From contig PLYK01000060.1 in the NCBI GenBank assembly GCA_003151775.1, positions 11,802-63,624 of the forward strand: a stretch of 51,823 nucleotides of DNA, written 5' to 3'. Each line of letters starts with the position of its first letter. Within the stretch, counting starts at the first letter, position 1. Below are positions 7,082-18,107 of this stretch, in pieces. Under the pieces are notes generated by a model. It did not search any database, had not been told where the DNA came from, and saw only the letters and a list, made by a program, of their open reading frames with translations. The position numbers and the translations under genes were made by a program. The DNA comes from Geobacter sp. (lineage in GTDB: Bacteria; Desulfobacterota; Desulfuromonadia; Geobacterales; Pseudopelobacteraceae).

Positions 7082-7132
7082 GGTCGTGTCTCAACGGGGT
7101 ACAGGTACGTTGTACCGAATTGAGACACGACC
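7082..7132. repeat. Large palindrome of GTCGTGTCTCA family
   Basis: The arms start GGTCGTGTCTCAA and end TTGAGACACGACC. They continue inward to TACA/TGTA with a few mismatches, giving 22-base arms around a 7-base spacer. The core repeats the palindrome at 1856-1880. A further GACCCCTATT lies just to the right. Confidence 0.75.
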
Positions 7133-7302
7133 CCTATTTTTTCCCGACCCCTATTGTTTCCTCTTAGGAGCAAACATTTGGACTCAACCCCTGACATAAG
7201 AAATTTTGGGGAAATTGACTCATGTCATGGGCTAGACCCCTCCGACTGTGACTAGAATGCAGGAATTTGAGAGCAAACACGGCGTGGTTTCTTCTGATTC
7301 AC

Positions 7303-7893
7303 CTAGCCCAGAAGTGATGAAACATAGGCTAACTCTGCTGTTAAAGCAGCTTTAAGATCAATTGCATTTGTGAAGGTAAATAGTTTTTTGTTTCTTATGT
7401 CAAGTAAAGACATGACTATATCCTTGTCGGCGGCTTTTTTAATGGAGTAATGCATTAAAAAAGTAATTATATCGACTCTATTTTTAGTTAATTTTTCAGT
7501 TTTGAAATAAAACTTTACTAGATTTTTTATGCCGTTAATTTCTAAGCCACGTTCAGGATTAACGCTTACAGCTACTCCATGACGCTCAAAAGTACCTGTT
7601 ACGGGTTCAAACCATGAAATATCTTTTTTGCCCCACCATGAATGATACGCTTCTGCGATTTCTGTATAATTGGCTACTTTATTCGGGTGGTTTGCCTTGG
7701 ATACTCCTTGTTTGATTTGAGCCTTTGGTAAAGAATTCCGATGAACTTCAATTATATGTTCTCTCATTCCCCTCCAGTAGTCAAAAGCCGGGTGATAATC
7801 ATCCCGGTTTTTGATTTCTAAAACTTTATTTACTTTTGGAATGCCGGAGGAAGAAACGATGTCTACGAAGTCAGTCAAAGAAATTTTATTCAT
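7303..7893 (-). CDS. Hypothetical protein, 196 residues
   Basis: I do not recognise the family. An AAAGGAG six bases before the ATG supports the start. The protein is soluble, with Trp- and His-rich stretches in its first half (YHPAFDYWRGMREHIIEVHR, YHSWWGKKDISWFEP) and a Lys-rich second half (FYFKTEKLTKNRVDIITFL). It ends in a helical segment rich in Ala and Leu. The coding sequence is AT-rich. It lies inside a unit bounded by matching inverted ends (7031-7072 and 7952-7996), between a TIR-like effector and DinD. A role in defence or in a mobile cassette is possible from position only. Confidence 0.7.
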   Translation of the reverse strand: MNKISLTDFVDIVSSSGIPKVNKVLEIKNRDDYHPAFDYWRGMREHIIEVHRNSLPKAQIKQGVSKANHPNKVANYTEIAEAYHSWWGKKDISWFEPVTGTFERHGVAVSVNPERGLEINGIKNLVKFYFKTEKLTKNRVDIITFLMHYSIKKAADKDIVMSLLDIRNKKLFTFTNAIDLKAALTAELAYVSSLLG

Positions 7894-7951
7894 TGTCCAC
7901 TCCTTTTGTCTTAGAATCTTGTATTATTGCGGCCCGTACTGCTTTAATCGG

Positions 7952-7996
7952 GCTCCTAATTAGAAAATCAGACCGGCCCTGTTTTTGCTAAGGGCC
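7952..7996. repeat. Right inverted end of a 966-bp unit
   Basis: Read on the minus strand this is a hairpin (GGCCCT ... AGGGCC, 7975-7996) followed by CTGATTTTCTAATT and AGGAGC, mirroring 7031-7072. It lies just beyond the stop of the intact dinD and could also end its transcript. On the plus strand the hairpin is followed by TTTT. Confidence 0.6.
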
Positions 7997-8005
7997 TTTT
8001 GGGTC

Positions 8006-8866
8006 TCAATCCTCTATTTCTTCTTTTTGCTCTAAGAACTTTTGCTTTTGCTTCTCTATTTTTTTGATGCTATCGTGTGCCGGTAGTTTCTCAGGCATAG
8101 TGCCACCCAATTCCTTTATTGTTTGGCGAACTTTCGCACCTACTTCATAATGAGCCGAATTAGCTGATGTTTTACCTTTTATAGATTCTCTTTTTAATTT
8201 TTCCTCTGCCTGTGTGGCGCGGAAGAGATTTGCAGCAAGTTCGGTTGATCCCATATGATCTAATATTTTTTGGCTTTTCTTGAGACCCTTATATTTATGG
8301 ATATCTTTAGCACCCAGACCACCGTAAAGCCCTTTATAACCATGATCTTGAAAGATTGCATAGTCGAGGGGTTCAATTACTCCCGCTTCTTTAGCTGCTC
8401 CTGCAAGTTGAATGTTGTGAGTTCTTAATTCATCCCTTAAAAACAATCTCTTTTCGTCTTCAATGGCAAGGGTAGCAACTTCTTGTTTTCTTGTTTGGAT
8501 TGCAAAGTATGTTTGACCTAATGCGACAATTTCTTTAGAAGAATCAGCATTTTGTATGGTTAAATAACATGCATACCGAGACAAAGCCATTGAGAGCAGT
8601 TCCCTTTTTGCCCTCGAACCAATAGTGACCATTTCGTTTATTTCCACGAAATGGTTTTCAACGATAATTCCTGTTTCTTTACAAACATTTATTGCTTTTT
8701 CAATAACAGGAATGAAATTCTTATACTCTCTATATTCTAGAATCCTTGCCAGCTCACGAGCCGACCAATATTCAGCTCCTTCGTTATCGTATTTTTTAAT
8801 TTTTTCAAAAGGTGAATCTGGATCACCGGTTATGATTGGTCTTCTCGTCCTTGTTATTTTTCTCAT
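8006..8866 (-). CDS. dinD: DNA-damage-inducible protein D
   Basis: This is a full-length DinD-family protein (286 residues, close to the usual size). The N-terminal BRO-like region contains YWSARELARILEYREYKNF, NHFVEINEMVTIGSRAKRE and LSRYACYLTIQNADSSKE. The middle has FAIQTRKQE and IFQDHGYKGLYGGLGA, and the C-terminal part has KILDHMGSTELAANLFRATQ. E. coli DinD is LexA-controlled and reported to counteract RecA-mediated strand pairing. An AAAGGAG lies upstream of the ATG. I see no clear LexA box. Its gene is AT-rich compared with neighbouring gyrB. It carries an internal palindrome at 8628-8655 at the same codons as the truncated copy. Confidence 0.87.
   Translation of the reverse strand: MRKITRTRRPIITGDPDSPFEKIKKYDNEGAEYWSARELARILEYREYKNFIPVIEKAINVCKETGIIVENHFVEINEMVTIGSRAKRELLSMALSRYACYLTIQNADSSKEIVALGQTYFAIQTRKQEVATLAIEDEKRLFLRDELRTHNIQLAGAAKEAGVIEPLDYAIFQDHGYKGLYGGLGAKDIHKYKGLKKSQKILDHMGSTELAANLFRATQAEEKLKRESIKGKTSANSAHYEVGAKVRQTIKELGGTMPEKLPAHDSIKKIEKQKQKFLEQKEEIED
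8628..8655. repeat. Palindrome inside intact dinD
   Basis: The arms ACCATTTCGT and ACGAAATGGT are perfect complements around TTATTTCC. They cover the codons for N-H-F-V-E-I-N-E-M-V. Compared with the truncated dinD palindrome at 3910-3937, two positions differ in each arm and both differences are matched in the opposite arm. Confidence 0.85.
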
Positions 8867-9095
8867 AGTTTATTTCTCCTTTAAAGTTGATGAGATGCGG
8901 TATTCTTGGACAATAGCCGCTTTCACTGCATCTTGGGAGGTAACAATAGGAGCGACATTAAGATCGGCAAAAAATCTTCGCACACCCAAAACAAAAGGCC
9001 GCCCGATCAACCTAAGTTGACCACCACGGCCTTTGCCATACAAATGAAAGACTCCGTCCCGGACGAAATCATTCTCACTCCCTACGCAATGAATC
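8867..9095 (-). other. Start-less open frame between gyrB and dinD
   Basis: A minus-strand frame is open from just after the gyrB stop to 8874. It reads HLYGKGRGGQLRLIGRPFVL, then VRRFFADLNVAPIV, SQDAVKAAIVQEY and a stop four bases before the dinD ATG. It has no ATG or GTG start with a ribosome-binding site. Its last residues resemble a similar start-less tail upstream of the 196-residue gene (AVRAAIIQD). It is probably a gene remnant. I cannot name the family. Confidence 0.4.
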
Positions 9096-12609
<3,514 letters not shown>

Positions 12610-12622
12610 CCGTCTTTTTCCG

Positions 12623-13744
12623 CTAGAGCCTCATCGGCATGATCACTGCCAAGAAGCTGTCCGAATGTTCCGGCACAATGATGGAGGGGGAGAGCTCATC
12701 CCTGAATTTCATCTCCACGCTCTCGGTTTCAGCCACGGCCAGCACGTCCAGGAGATAACGGGCATTGAACCTGACAGCGATCGGGTCGCCGTCGTACGCC
12801 ACGTCGATATCCTCCATGGCGTCGCCCAGCTCGGGATTGCTCGAGGATATTTTTACCCCGCCGGAGGTTATCTCCAACATGATTCCTTTGAATTTTTCGC
12901 TGGAGAGTATGGCCATCCTGCGGACGGAGTGGGTGAAATTCTCCCTGTTGAACGTGACGATGCGGTCGTTGGCCGCGGGGATGACCCGGTTATAGTCCGG
13001 AAATTCGCCATCCACCAGGCGCATGACCATGTAGGAATCGCCCCGTTTGATCACCGCGCTGTTGTCCATGAAGCCGAACATCAAGGCGCCGCTGTCCTCG
13101 TCGGTGATCTTTTTCATCTCATACACACCCTTTTTGGGGAGGATGACCCCTTTCAAAAGCTCGGGACCGGCGGTTCCCTTGAGCGCCCCGGTGGCAATGG
13201 ACAGACGGTGACCGTCGGTGGCAACCATTTTGAGGAAGTTTTCGCCGTTGGCGTTGACCTCGACCCTGGCGAATATGCCGTTTAAGTTGTATTTGGTCTC
13301 GTCATTGCAGATGGCGTAGGAGGTCCTCTCGATCATCCCCTTCAGCAGGGAGTTCTCTATCTCGAAGAGGTTTTCTTCCTTGATGTCGGGAAAATAGGGA
13401 AACTCGTCAGGCGAAAGCCCGACGATGTTGAATTGCACCTTGCCGCATTTGATCTCCACCCAGTCGTTGTCTTTTGTAGAAAAGACGATCTCCTGGTTGG
13501 GGAGTTCCTTGACGATCTCGTACAGCTTCTTGGCTCCGACCGTAATCTTCCCGGCCACGGTCACTTCGGCGGGATAGGCGCTTTTCATGCCCACTTCCAG
13601 GTCGGTGGCCGTTACGTGCAGCATGGAATCCGTTGCTTCCAGGAGGACATTTGACAGAATCGGCATGGAAGTCCGTTTTTCAACGATACCCTGGATCTTC
13701 TGCAGCGATTTGAGGAACAGTTCCTTATCGATTTTAAATTCCAT
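12623..13744 (-). CDS. dnaN: DNA polymerase III beta subunit (sliding clamp)
   Basis: DnaN forms the ring clamp that tethers DNA polymerase III to DNA. The 373-residue protein has the three-domain clamp pattern. Visible features include ILSNVLLEA near residue 24, KIKCGKVQFNI-like strands, ATDGHRLSI near 175, and the C-terminal VIMPMRL, typical of the family's last strand. The start has a GGAGTGG in good position. A 210-base gap with DnaA boxes separates it from dnaA. Confidence 0.97.
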   Translation of the reverse strand: MEFKIDKELFLKSLQKIQGIVEKRTSMPILSNVLLEATDSMLHVTATDLEVGMKSAYPAEVTVAGKITVGAKKLYEIVKELPNQEIVFSTKDNDWVEIKCGKVQFNIVGLSPDEFPYFPDIKEENLFEIENSLLKGMIERTSYAICNDETKYNLNGIFARVEVNANGENFLKMVATDGHRLSIATGALKGTAGPELLKGVILPKKGVYEMKKITDEDSGALMFGFMDNSAVIKRGDSYMVMRLVDGEFPDYNRVIPAANDRIVTFNRENFTHSVRRMAILSSEKFKGIMLEITSGGVKISSSNPELGDAMEDIDVAYDGDPIAVRFNARYLLDVLAVAETESVEMKFRDELSPSIIVPEHSDSFLAVIMPMRL

Positions 13745-13868
13745 CTGCCACTCCTTGCTGGTAAAGGTTTTTTTAAATCTTTAAACCTTTGTTGTTGTTG
13801 TTGGTCCTGTTGATATGGTTAAAATAGCATAACATTCGGATATGATGCATGATTTTTACGTGCAACCG

Positions 13869-13934
13869 TGTTGATAACCATCGGTCTCACGGGCCGGTTA
13901 TCAACATGACGGTTGTTATGCACAGATATCCACA
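13869..13934. promoter_or_regulatory. DnaA-box cluster between dnaA and dnaN
   Basis: Four near-consensus DnaA boxes (TTATCCACA or its complement) lie close together: TGTTGATAA at 13869, TTATCAACA at 13898, TTATGCACA at 13916 and ATATCCACA at 13926. Each has one mismatch. They may control dnaN transcription, form part of a split origin with the cluster at 15356-15467, or both. Confidence 0.7.
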
Positions 13935-13954
13935 ATCCGTCAACAGGGTTGTCG

Positions 13955-15316
13955 TCATTTCAAAATGCCACGCCGGATGTCATCGACGACCTTGAAAAAT
14001 TTCGGGTCCTCTTGCAGCGCCTTCTCGATCTTCTTGGTAGCGTAAATAACCGTCGAATGGTCCTTGCCGCCGAACTTTGAACCGATATCGGGATAGGAGG
14101 CCTTCGTCATGTCCCGGCAGAGCCAGATGGCTATCTGACGCGCGTGGACAAGATTTCTTTGCCGCTTTTCCGATTTCATGTCGGCTATCTTGAGACCGAA
14201 CTGGTCCGCTACGGTTTTTTGTATCAGCTCGATGGTGATCTCCTTGCGCCGGTCGCCGAGGATGTCCTTAAGGCTTTCCCTGGCCATCTCAAGGGTGATG
14301 GGGATGTTCTGCAGGCTGCTGTAGGCGCCGAGTCTGATCAGCATCCCTTCCAGTTCGCGGATGTTCCTCGTGTCGCTGGAGGCGAGAAAATAGGTGACAT
14401 CGTCGGGGAGGCGGATCTTTGTAACTTCCGATTTTTTCTTGAGAATGGCTATCTTGGTTTCAAGGTCAGGAGGTTGAATATCGGCTATCAGACCCCATTC
14501 GAAGCGTGAACGGAGCCGCTCCTCCAGATCGGATATCTCACGGGGGAACTTGTCGGAGGTGATGACTATCTGTTTATGGGCCTCGTGAAGCGCATTAAAG
14601 GTGTGGAAAAATTCTTCCTGGGTCCCGGTTTTCCCGGATATGAACTGGATATCGTCGATGAGGAGGACATCGACGTTTCTGAACCGGCTTCTGAACAGAT
14701 CCATCTTTTTGAGGCGGAGATGATTCACCATCTCGTACATGAACTTCTCCGCCGAGCAGTAACAGACGTTCAAAGCGGGCGATGCGCTGCGGATGATGTG
14801 CCCGATTGCGTTCAAAAGGTGGCTTTTGCCGAGGCCGACGCCGCCATAGATGAAGAGCGGGTTATAGGTATCGGCCGGATTGTTGGCCACCGCCATGGCG
14901 GCGGCATGGGCAAAGTGGTTGCCGGTGCCGCTGACAAACAGGTCGAAGGTATATTTGGAATTCAAGGGGGTAAAGGCGGAATCCAACTGGGCGCTCTTTG
15001 CCTGTTCAGCCTCTTCCTGGTGCCCCTTGATGATGAGATCTTCCGGCAAAACGGTTTCGGATTCGCTGTTTTGATCCCTGACGACAAAGGCGATGGACAG
15101 GTTTTGTCCCGAGGTGACCGATAAAGCGCCAAGGATGACCTTATGATAGTTCTCTTCCAGCCAATCCTTGAAAAAAGAAGTCGGAACAGAGAGATAGACG
15201 GTAGTGCCCTCGATATGGCTGTAGTTTACCGGTTTGATCCAGGTGGCAAAATCTCGCTCGGAAAGAACTTTTTCGAGATTTTCGGCGGCTTGTTGCCAGG
15301 CTTCTTGCATGTTCAC
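13955..15316 (-). CDS. dnaA: Chromosomal replication initiator DnaA
   Basis: DnaA binds DnaA boxes and melts the origin. Domain I covers about residues 1-90 and domain II is a short linker. The AAA+ domain has Walker A FIYGGVGLGKSHLLNAIGH near residue 153, Walker B VLLIDDIQFISG near 215, and LEERLRSRFEWGL (arginine finger region). The C-terminal helix-turn-helix ends with GGKDHSTVIYATKKIEK, the DnaA signature. The length (453) is normal. It is the first minus-strand gene beside the predicted origin. Confidence 0.98.
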   Translation of the reverse strand: MNMQEAWQQAAENLEKVLSERDFATWIKPVNYSHIEGTTVYLSVPTSFFKDWLEENYHKVILGALSVTSGQNLSIAFVVRDQNSESETVLPEDLIIKGHQEEAEQAKSAQLDSAFTPLNSKYTFDLFVSGTGNHFAHAAAMAVANNPADTYNPLFIYGGVGLGKSHLLNAIGHIIRSASPALNVCYCSAEKFMYEMVNHLRLKKMDLFRSRFRNVDVLLIDDIQFISGKTGTQEEFFHTFNALHEAHKQIVITSDKFPREISDLEERLRSRFEWGLIADIQPPDLETKIAILKKKSEVTKIRLPDDVTYFLASSDTRNIRELEGMLIRLGAYSSLQNIPITLEMARESLKDILGDRRKEITIELIQKTVADQFGLKIADMKSEKRQRNLVHARQIAIWLCRDMTKASYPDIGSKFGGKDHSTVIYATKKIEKALQEDPKFFKVVDDIRRGILK

Positions 15317-15349
15317 ATCACATTCTCATAATCATGGGGAGTGGAGGCA

Positions 15350-15520
15350 GCGGGGTTATCCACAGTGGTCACATAAGACTAATTACCTAATGGTATGAAC
15401 TGCTTTTCCTTGCCGACCCTTATGGTAATCAACAGTTATCAACATCATTTTCAACACCTGTTGATAACTTTAAATGTAATCAAATCAGTCATTTAAATAT
15501 ACTTTACTGAATATTCGGGG
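15350..15520. other. Predicted chromosomal replication origin (oriC)
   Basis: This lies between dnaA and rpmH, exactly where gene orientation switches from all-minus to all-plus. It contains a perfect DnaA box TTATCCACA at 15356-15364, TTATCAACA at 15436-15444, its complement TGTTGATAA at 15459-15467 and a weaker TAATCAACA at 15426. An AT-rich stretch at about 15468-15515 could be the unwinding element. The pair at 15436 and 15459 faces each other as an inverted repeat. The rest of the 15317-15676 gap holds the rpmH promoter. Confidence 0.8.
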
Positions 15521-15610
15521 CTTTTTGAGGCTGAGGCAGATTAACAGAGGCCGGGCCATTTTTCAAGGCAAATCACTTGTCGGCGGGCGCTCTAGGCAGT
15601 AATAATTTTC

Positions 15611-15640
15611 TTGACAATTTCAAGGTGATATGGTTAATAA
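15611..15640 (+). promoter_or_regulatory. Candidate sigma-70 promoter for rpmH
   Basis: TTGACA at 15611-15616 is a perfect -35 element. A TTAATAA stretch 17 bases later gives an acceptable -10 region. The rpmH start lies about 37 bases further on, with GAGGAG before it. Confidence 0.55.
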
Positions 15641-15676
15641 GCCATTTCCTGATAAATATTTTAGAGGAGTGGTGAT

Positions 15677-15826
15677 ATGAAAAGAACATTTCAACCCAGC
15701 AACACCTCCCGCAAGCGCACCCACGGTTTTTTGGTACGGATGTCCACCAAGAATGGTCGTCTCGTCATCAAGCGCAGAAGGGCAAAGGGCCGCAAAAGAC
15801 TGTCCGTTGGCATTGCAACCAAGTAA
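15677..15826 (+). CDS. rpmH: 50S ribosomal protein L34
   Basis: The 49-residue basic protein [19 protein letters not shown] ... [12 protein letters not shown] is a textbook L34 of the large ribosomal subunit. A GAGGAG ribosome-binding site precedes the ATG. It is the first gene on the right side of the origin and overlaps the rnpA frame, as in many bacteria. Confidence 0.97.
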   Translation: MKRTFQPSNTSRKRTHGFLVRMSTKNGRLVIKRRRAKGRKRLSVGIATK

Positions 15827-16214
15827 CCGGTTTGCGGGGGAGCGGGACGGCGATGTTTTTCCCAAGTCGGTACGGCTGCGGAAGCGCTTCGAATTCCTCA
15901 GGCTTTCCAACTCTCCTCACAAGTTTGCTAACAGGGGCTTCCTTGTCGTATGGCTTAAGAACGGCGGAAGCCAGGCACGCCTGGGGGCCACGGTCAGTAA
16001 AAAGGTCGGTTGCGCCGTGGTCCGCAACAGGATCAAGCGCTACATCAGAGAATCATTCAGGCAGATGCGGCTTCCGTTACCGGGTGTTGACATCAACGTT
16101 GTGGCGCGGCGCGACGCTGCGGCAATGGATTTCAGCACTGTTCAGCGAGAACTTGAAAAGGCCTTCAGGCATATCGGCACATCCCCATGCAAAAGCGCGT
16201 TGCGCTCATCGTAA
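15813..16214 (+). CDS. rnpA: Ribonuclease P protein component
   Basis: RnpA is the protein cofactor of RNase P, which matures the 5' ends of tRNAs. The recognisable core is [16 protein letters not shown], then [20 protein letters not shown] and IRESFRQM, the RNR motif of the family. There is no ATG between the rpmH stop and the conserved core. The nearest start is TTG 15813, inside the last codons of rpmH and without a clear ribosome-binding site. A second choice is ATG 15753, which would overlap rpmH by 74 bases. I chose TTG for length (133 residues). The 3' end overlaps yidD by 28 bases. Confidence 0.88.
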   Translation: MQPSNRFAGERDGDVFPKSVRLRKRFEFLRLSNSPHKFANRGFLVVWLKNGGSQARLGATVSKKVGCAVVRNRIKRYIRESFRQMRLPLPGVDINVVARRDAAAMDFSTVQRELEKAFRHIGTSPCKSALRSS

Positions 16215-16399
16215 TCAGGCTGTACCAGAAGCTGCTGTCGCCGCTTCTTCCGCAGACCTGCCGGTTTTATCCCTCCTGTTCCGAGTATTCCCGCGAATCT
16301 ATTGTACGGCATGGAGTTGCCAGGGGAGCTTGGCTTACCCTTATCAGGCTCTGCAAATGCCATCCCTTTCATCCGGGTGGGTTTGATCCGGTACCTTAA
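16187..16399 (+). CDS. yidD: Membrane protein insertion efficiency factor YidD
   Basis: The 70-residue protein has the hallmark YQKLLSPLLPQTCRFYPSCS, then EYSRESIVRHG and CHPFHPGGFDPVP, with its conserved Cys residues. YidD assists insertion of proteins into the inner membrane and almost always lies between rnpA and yidC, as here. It is translationally coupled to rnpA through overlap. Confidence 0.95.
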   Translation: MQKRVALIVIRLYQKLLSPLLPQTCRFYPSCSEYSRESIVRHGVARGAWLTLIRLCKCHPFHPGGFDPVP

Positions 16400-16423
16400 C
16401 TAAAGAGCACAACTGGAGCTTTT

Positions 16424-18028
16424 ATGGAAAAGCGCGCATTTCTGGCAGTCATTCTTTCGATAGCGGTTTTCTACGCTTATTCCATGGTCTTTGGCCCTGA
16501 AAAAAAACAACTTCCGCCAAAAGCCTTTCAAAACGCGAACTCCGCCGCTGCAACGGCGCCCTCCGCCGGTGAGCCGGCGTTGCTTTCGGCCGCCGCCGCA
16601 GCGAATGGCGCCCCGCCAGAGGGCGCCCGGCCCGCACAGGACGTGACCGTGGACACGGGTCTCTACACGGCGGTATTCTCTTCCCGCGGCGGGAGTCTCA
16701 AGAGCATGACCCTCAAGAACTACCGCGAGCAGAATACACCCGCAGCCAGTCCGGTTGTGCTCGGTATTCACGCCGATCCCTCCCTTCTCAGCTTCTCGAC
16801 CAGGGCGACCGGGATCAACCTTCCGGACGGCGCCATCTTTCTGCCGGACGTCGGCAAGATTCAGCTTGGCCCCGGCGAAAGCCGGCAGTTGACGTTCAAT
16901 TACGTCTCGGGCCAGGGCTTTACCGTGCGCAAGGTCTACACCTTCGCCGGCGGCTCCTATGGCATCAAGCTGGATACCCAGGTATTCAACAACTCCCCGG
17001 CCCCCCTGGTGGGATCCATCCAGCAGGTGATGACCTACCCGGCCGAGCACAAGGTAAAGGAAAGCCGTCTCGATACCTCCGGGTCGTACATCTATAACGA
17101 CGACGGCCTCAAGTCCGACAAGGCCAAGGATGTTGCCGCCGCGTCGAAGAAATACGACCGGAACATCCTCTGGGCGGGCTTTGCCGATAAATACTTCCTG
17201 AGCGCCATTCTGGCCGAGAAGGGGAGTATCGCCTCCGTTGAATTGAAAAAGAACGCCGCCGGGTTCATGGAGTCGACCGTATCGGCCCCGCAGTTCACCG
17301 TCAACCCGGGACAAGCGGCCACGGTGACGCAGCGCCTGTTCGTCGGCCCCAAGGATATCGACATCCTCAAGGCCCAGGGCAATTCCCTGGAGCAGTCCCT
17401 TGACCTGGGCTGGTTCTCGGCCATCGCCAAACCGCTGCTCTATACCCTCAAGTTCTTCTATCGCTATGTGGGTAACTACGGCATTGCCATCATCATCATC
17501 ACCGTCATCCTCAAGGCGCTGTTCTTCCCGCTGACCCACAAGAGCTACAAGTCCATGAAGGGGATGCAGAAGATCCAGCCGGAGATGAACAAGATCCGCG
17601 AGAAGCACAAGAACGACCGCGACGCCATGAACAAGGCGGTCATGGAGCTGTACCGCGACCACAAGGTCAACCCGCTGGGGGGGTGCCTGCCGATGGTCGT
17701 CCAGATCCCGGTGTTCTTCGCCCTGTACAAGGCGCTCATGTTCTCCATCGAGCTGCGCCACGCGCCGTTCTTTTTCTGGATCACCGACCTGTCCGACAAG
17801 GACCCCTATTACGTCACCCCCGTCATCATGGGGATCACCATGTTCGTGCAGCAGAAGATGACCCCCTCCCAGATGGACCCGGTCCAGCAGAAGATGATGC
17901 TGGCCCTGCCGGTGGTGTTCACCTTCATGTTCCTGAGCTTCCCCTCCGGCCTGGTTCTGTACTGGCTGGTGAACAACATCCTGACCATCGGCCAGCAGAT
18001 GTACATCAACAAACAGGTCAAAGATTGA
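16424..18028 (+). CDS. yidC: Membrane protein insertase YidC
   Basis: YidC inserts and folds inner-membrane proteins, with or without SecYEG. The 534-residue product has an N-terminal membrane anchor (about residues 5-22), an Ala/Pro-rich linker, and a large periplasmic beta domain to about residue 340. The conserved five-helix core follows, with [41 protein letters not shown] and [13 protein letters not shown]. Length and layout are those of gram-negative YidC. A GGAG precedes the ATG and a terminator follows at 18057. Confidence 0.97.
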   Translation: MEKRAFLAVILSIAVFYAYSMVFGPEKKQLPPKAFQNANSAAATAPSAGEPALLSAAAAANGAPPEGARPAQDVTVDTGLYTAVFSSRGGSLKSMTLKNYREQNTPAASPVVLGIHADPSLLSFSTRATGINLPDGAIFLPDVGKIQLGPGESRQLTFNYVSGQGFTVRKVYTFAGGSYGIKLDTQVFNNSPAPLVGSIQQVMTYPAEHKVKESRLDTSGSYIYNDDGLKSDKAKDVAAASKKYDRNILWAGFADKYFLSAILAEKGSIASVELKKNAAGFMESTVSAPQFTVNPGQAATVTQRLFVGPKDIDILKAQGNSLEQSLDLGWFSAIAKPLLYTLKFFYRYVGNYGIAIIIITVILKALFFPLTHKSYKSMKGMQKIQPEMNKIREKHKNDRDAMNKAVMELYRDHKVNPLGGCLPMVVQIPVFFALYKALMFSIELRHAPFFFWITDLSDKDPYYVTPVIMGITMFVQQKMTPSQMDPVQQKMMLALPVVFTFMFLSFPSGLVLYWLVNNILTIGQQMYINKQVKD

Positions 18029-18056
18029 CGAACGCCGTCGGTTAAGGCACAATCGG

Positions 18057-18086
18057 AGCGCCCCTGCATAGGCAAGGGCGCTTTTT
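18057..18086 (+). terminator. Intrinsic terminator after yidC
   Basis: A 7-bp GC-rich stem (AGCGCCC / GGGCGCT) with a 12-base loop is followed directly by a run of five T. It lies 28 bases after the yidC stop and probably ends the rpmH-rnpA-yidD-yidC transcript. The endonuclease Q-like gene starts just after it. Confidence 0.8.
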
Positions 18087-18107
18087 GCTTTAAAGGAAAC
18101 GACCTTC

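Noticed and set aside
7031-9095. Integron cassette array with attC sites
   Set aside because: Same-strand small genes and inverted repeats suggested it, but the attC core motifs (GTTRRRY and RYYYAAC) are not found in the right arrangement and there is no integrase.
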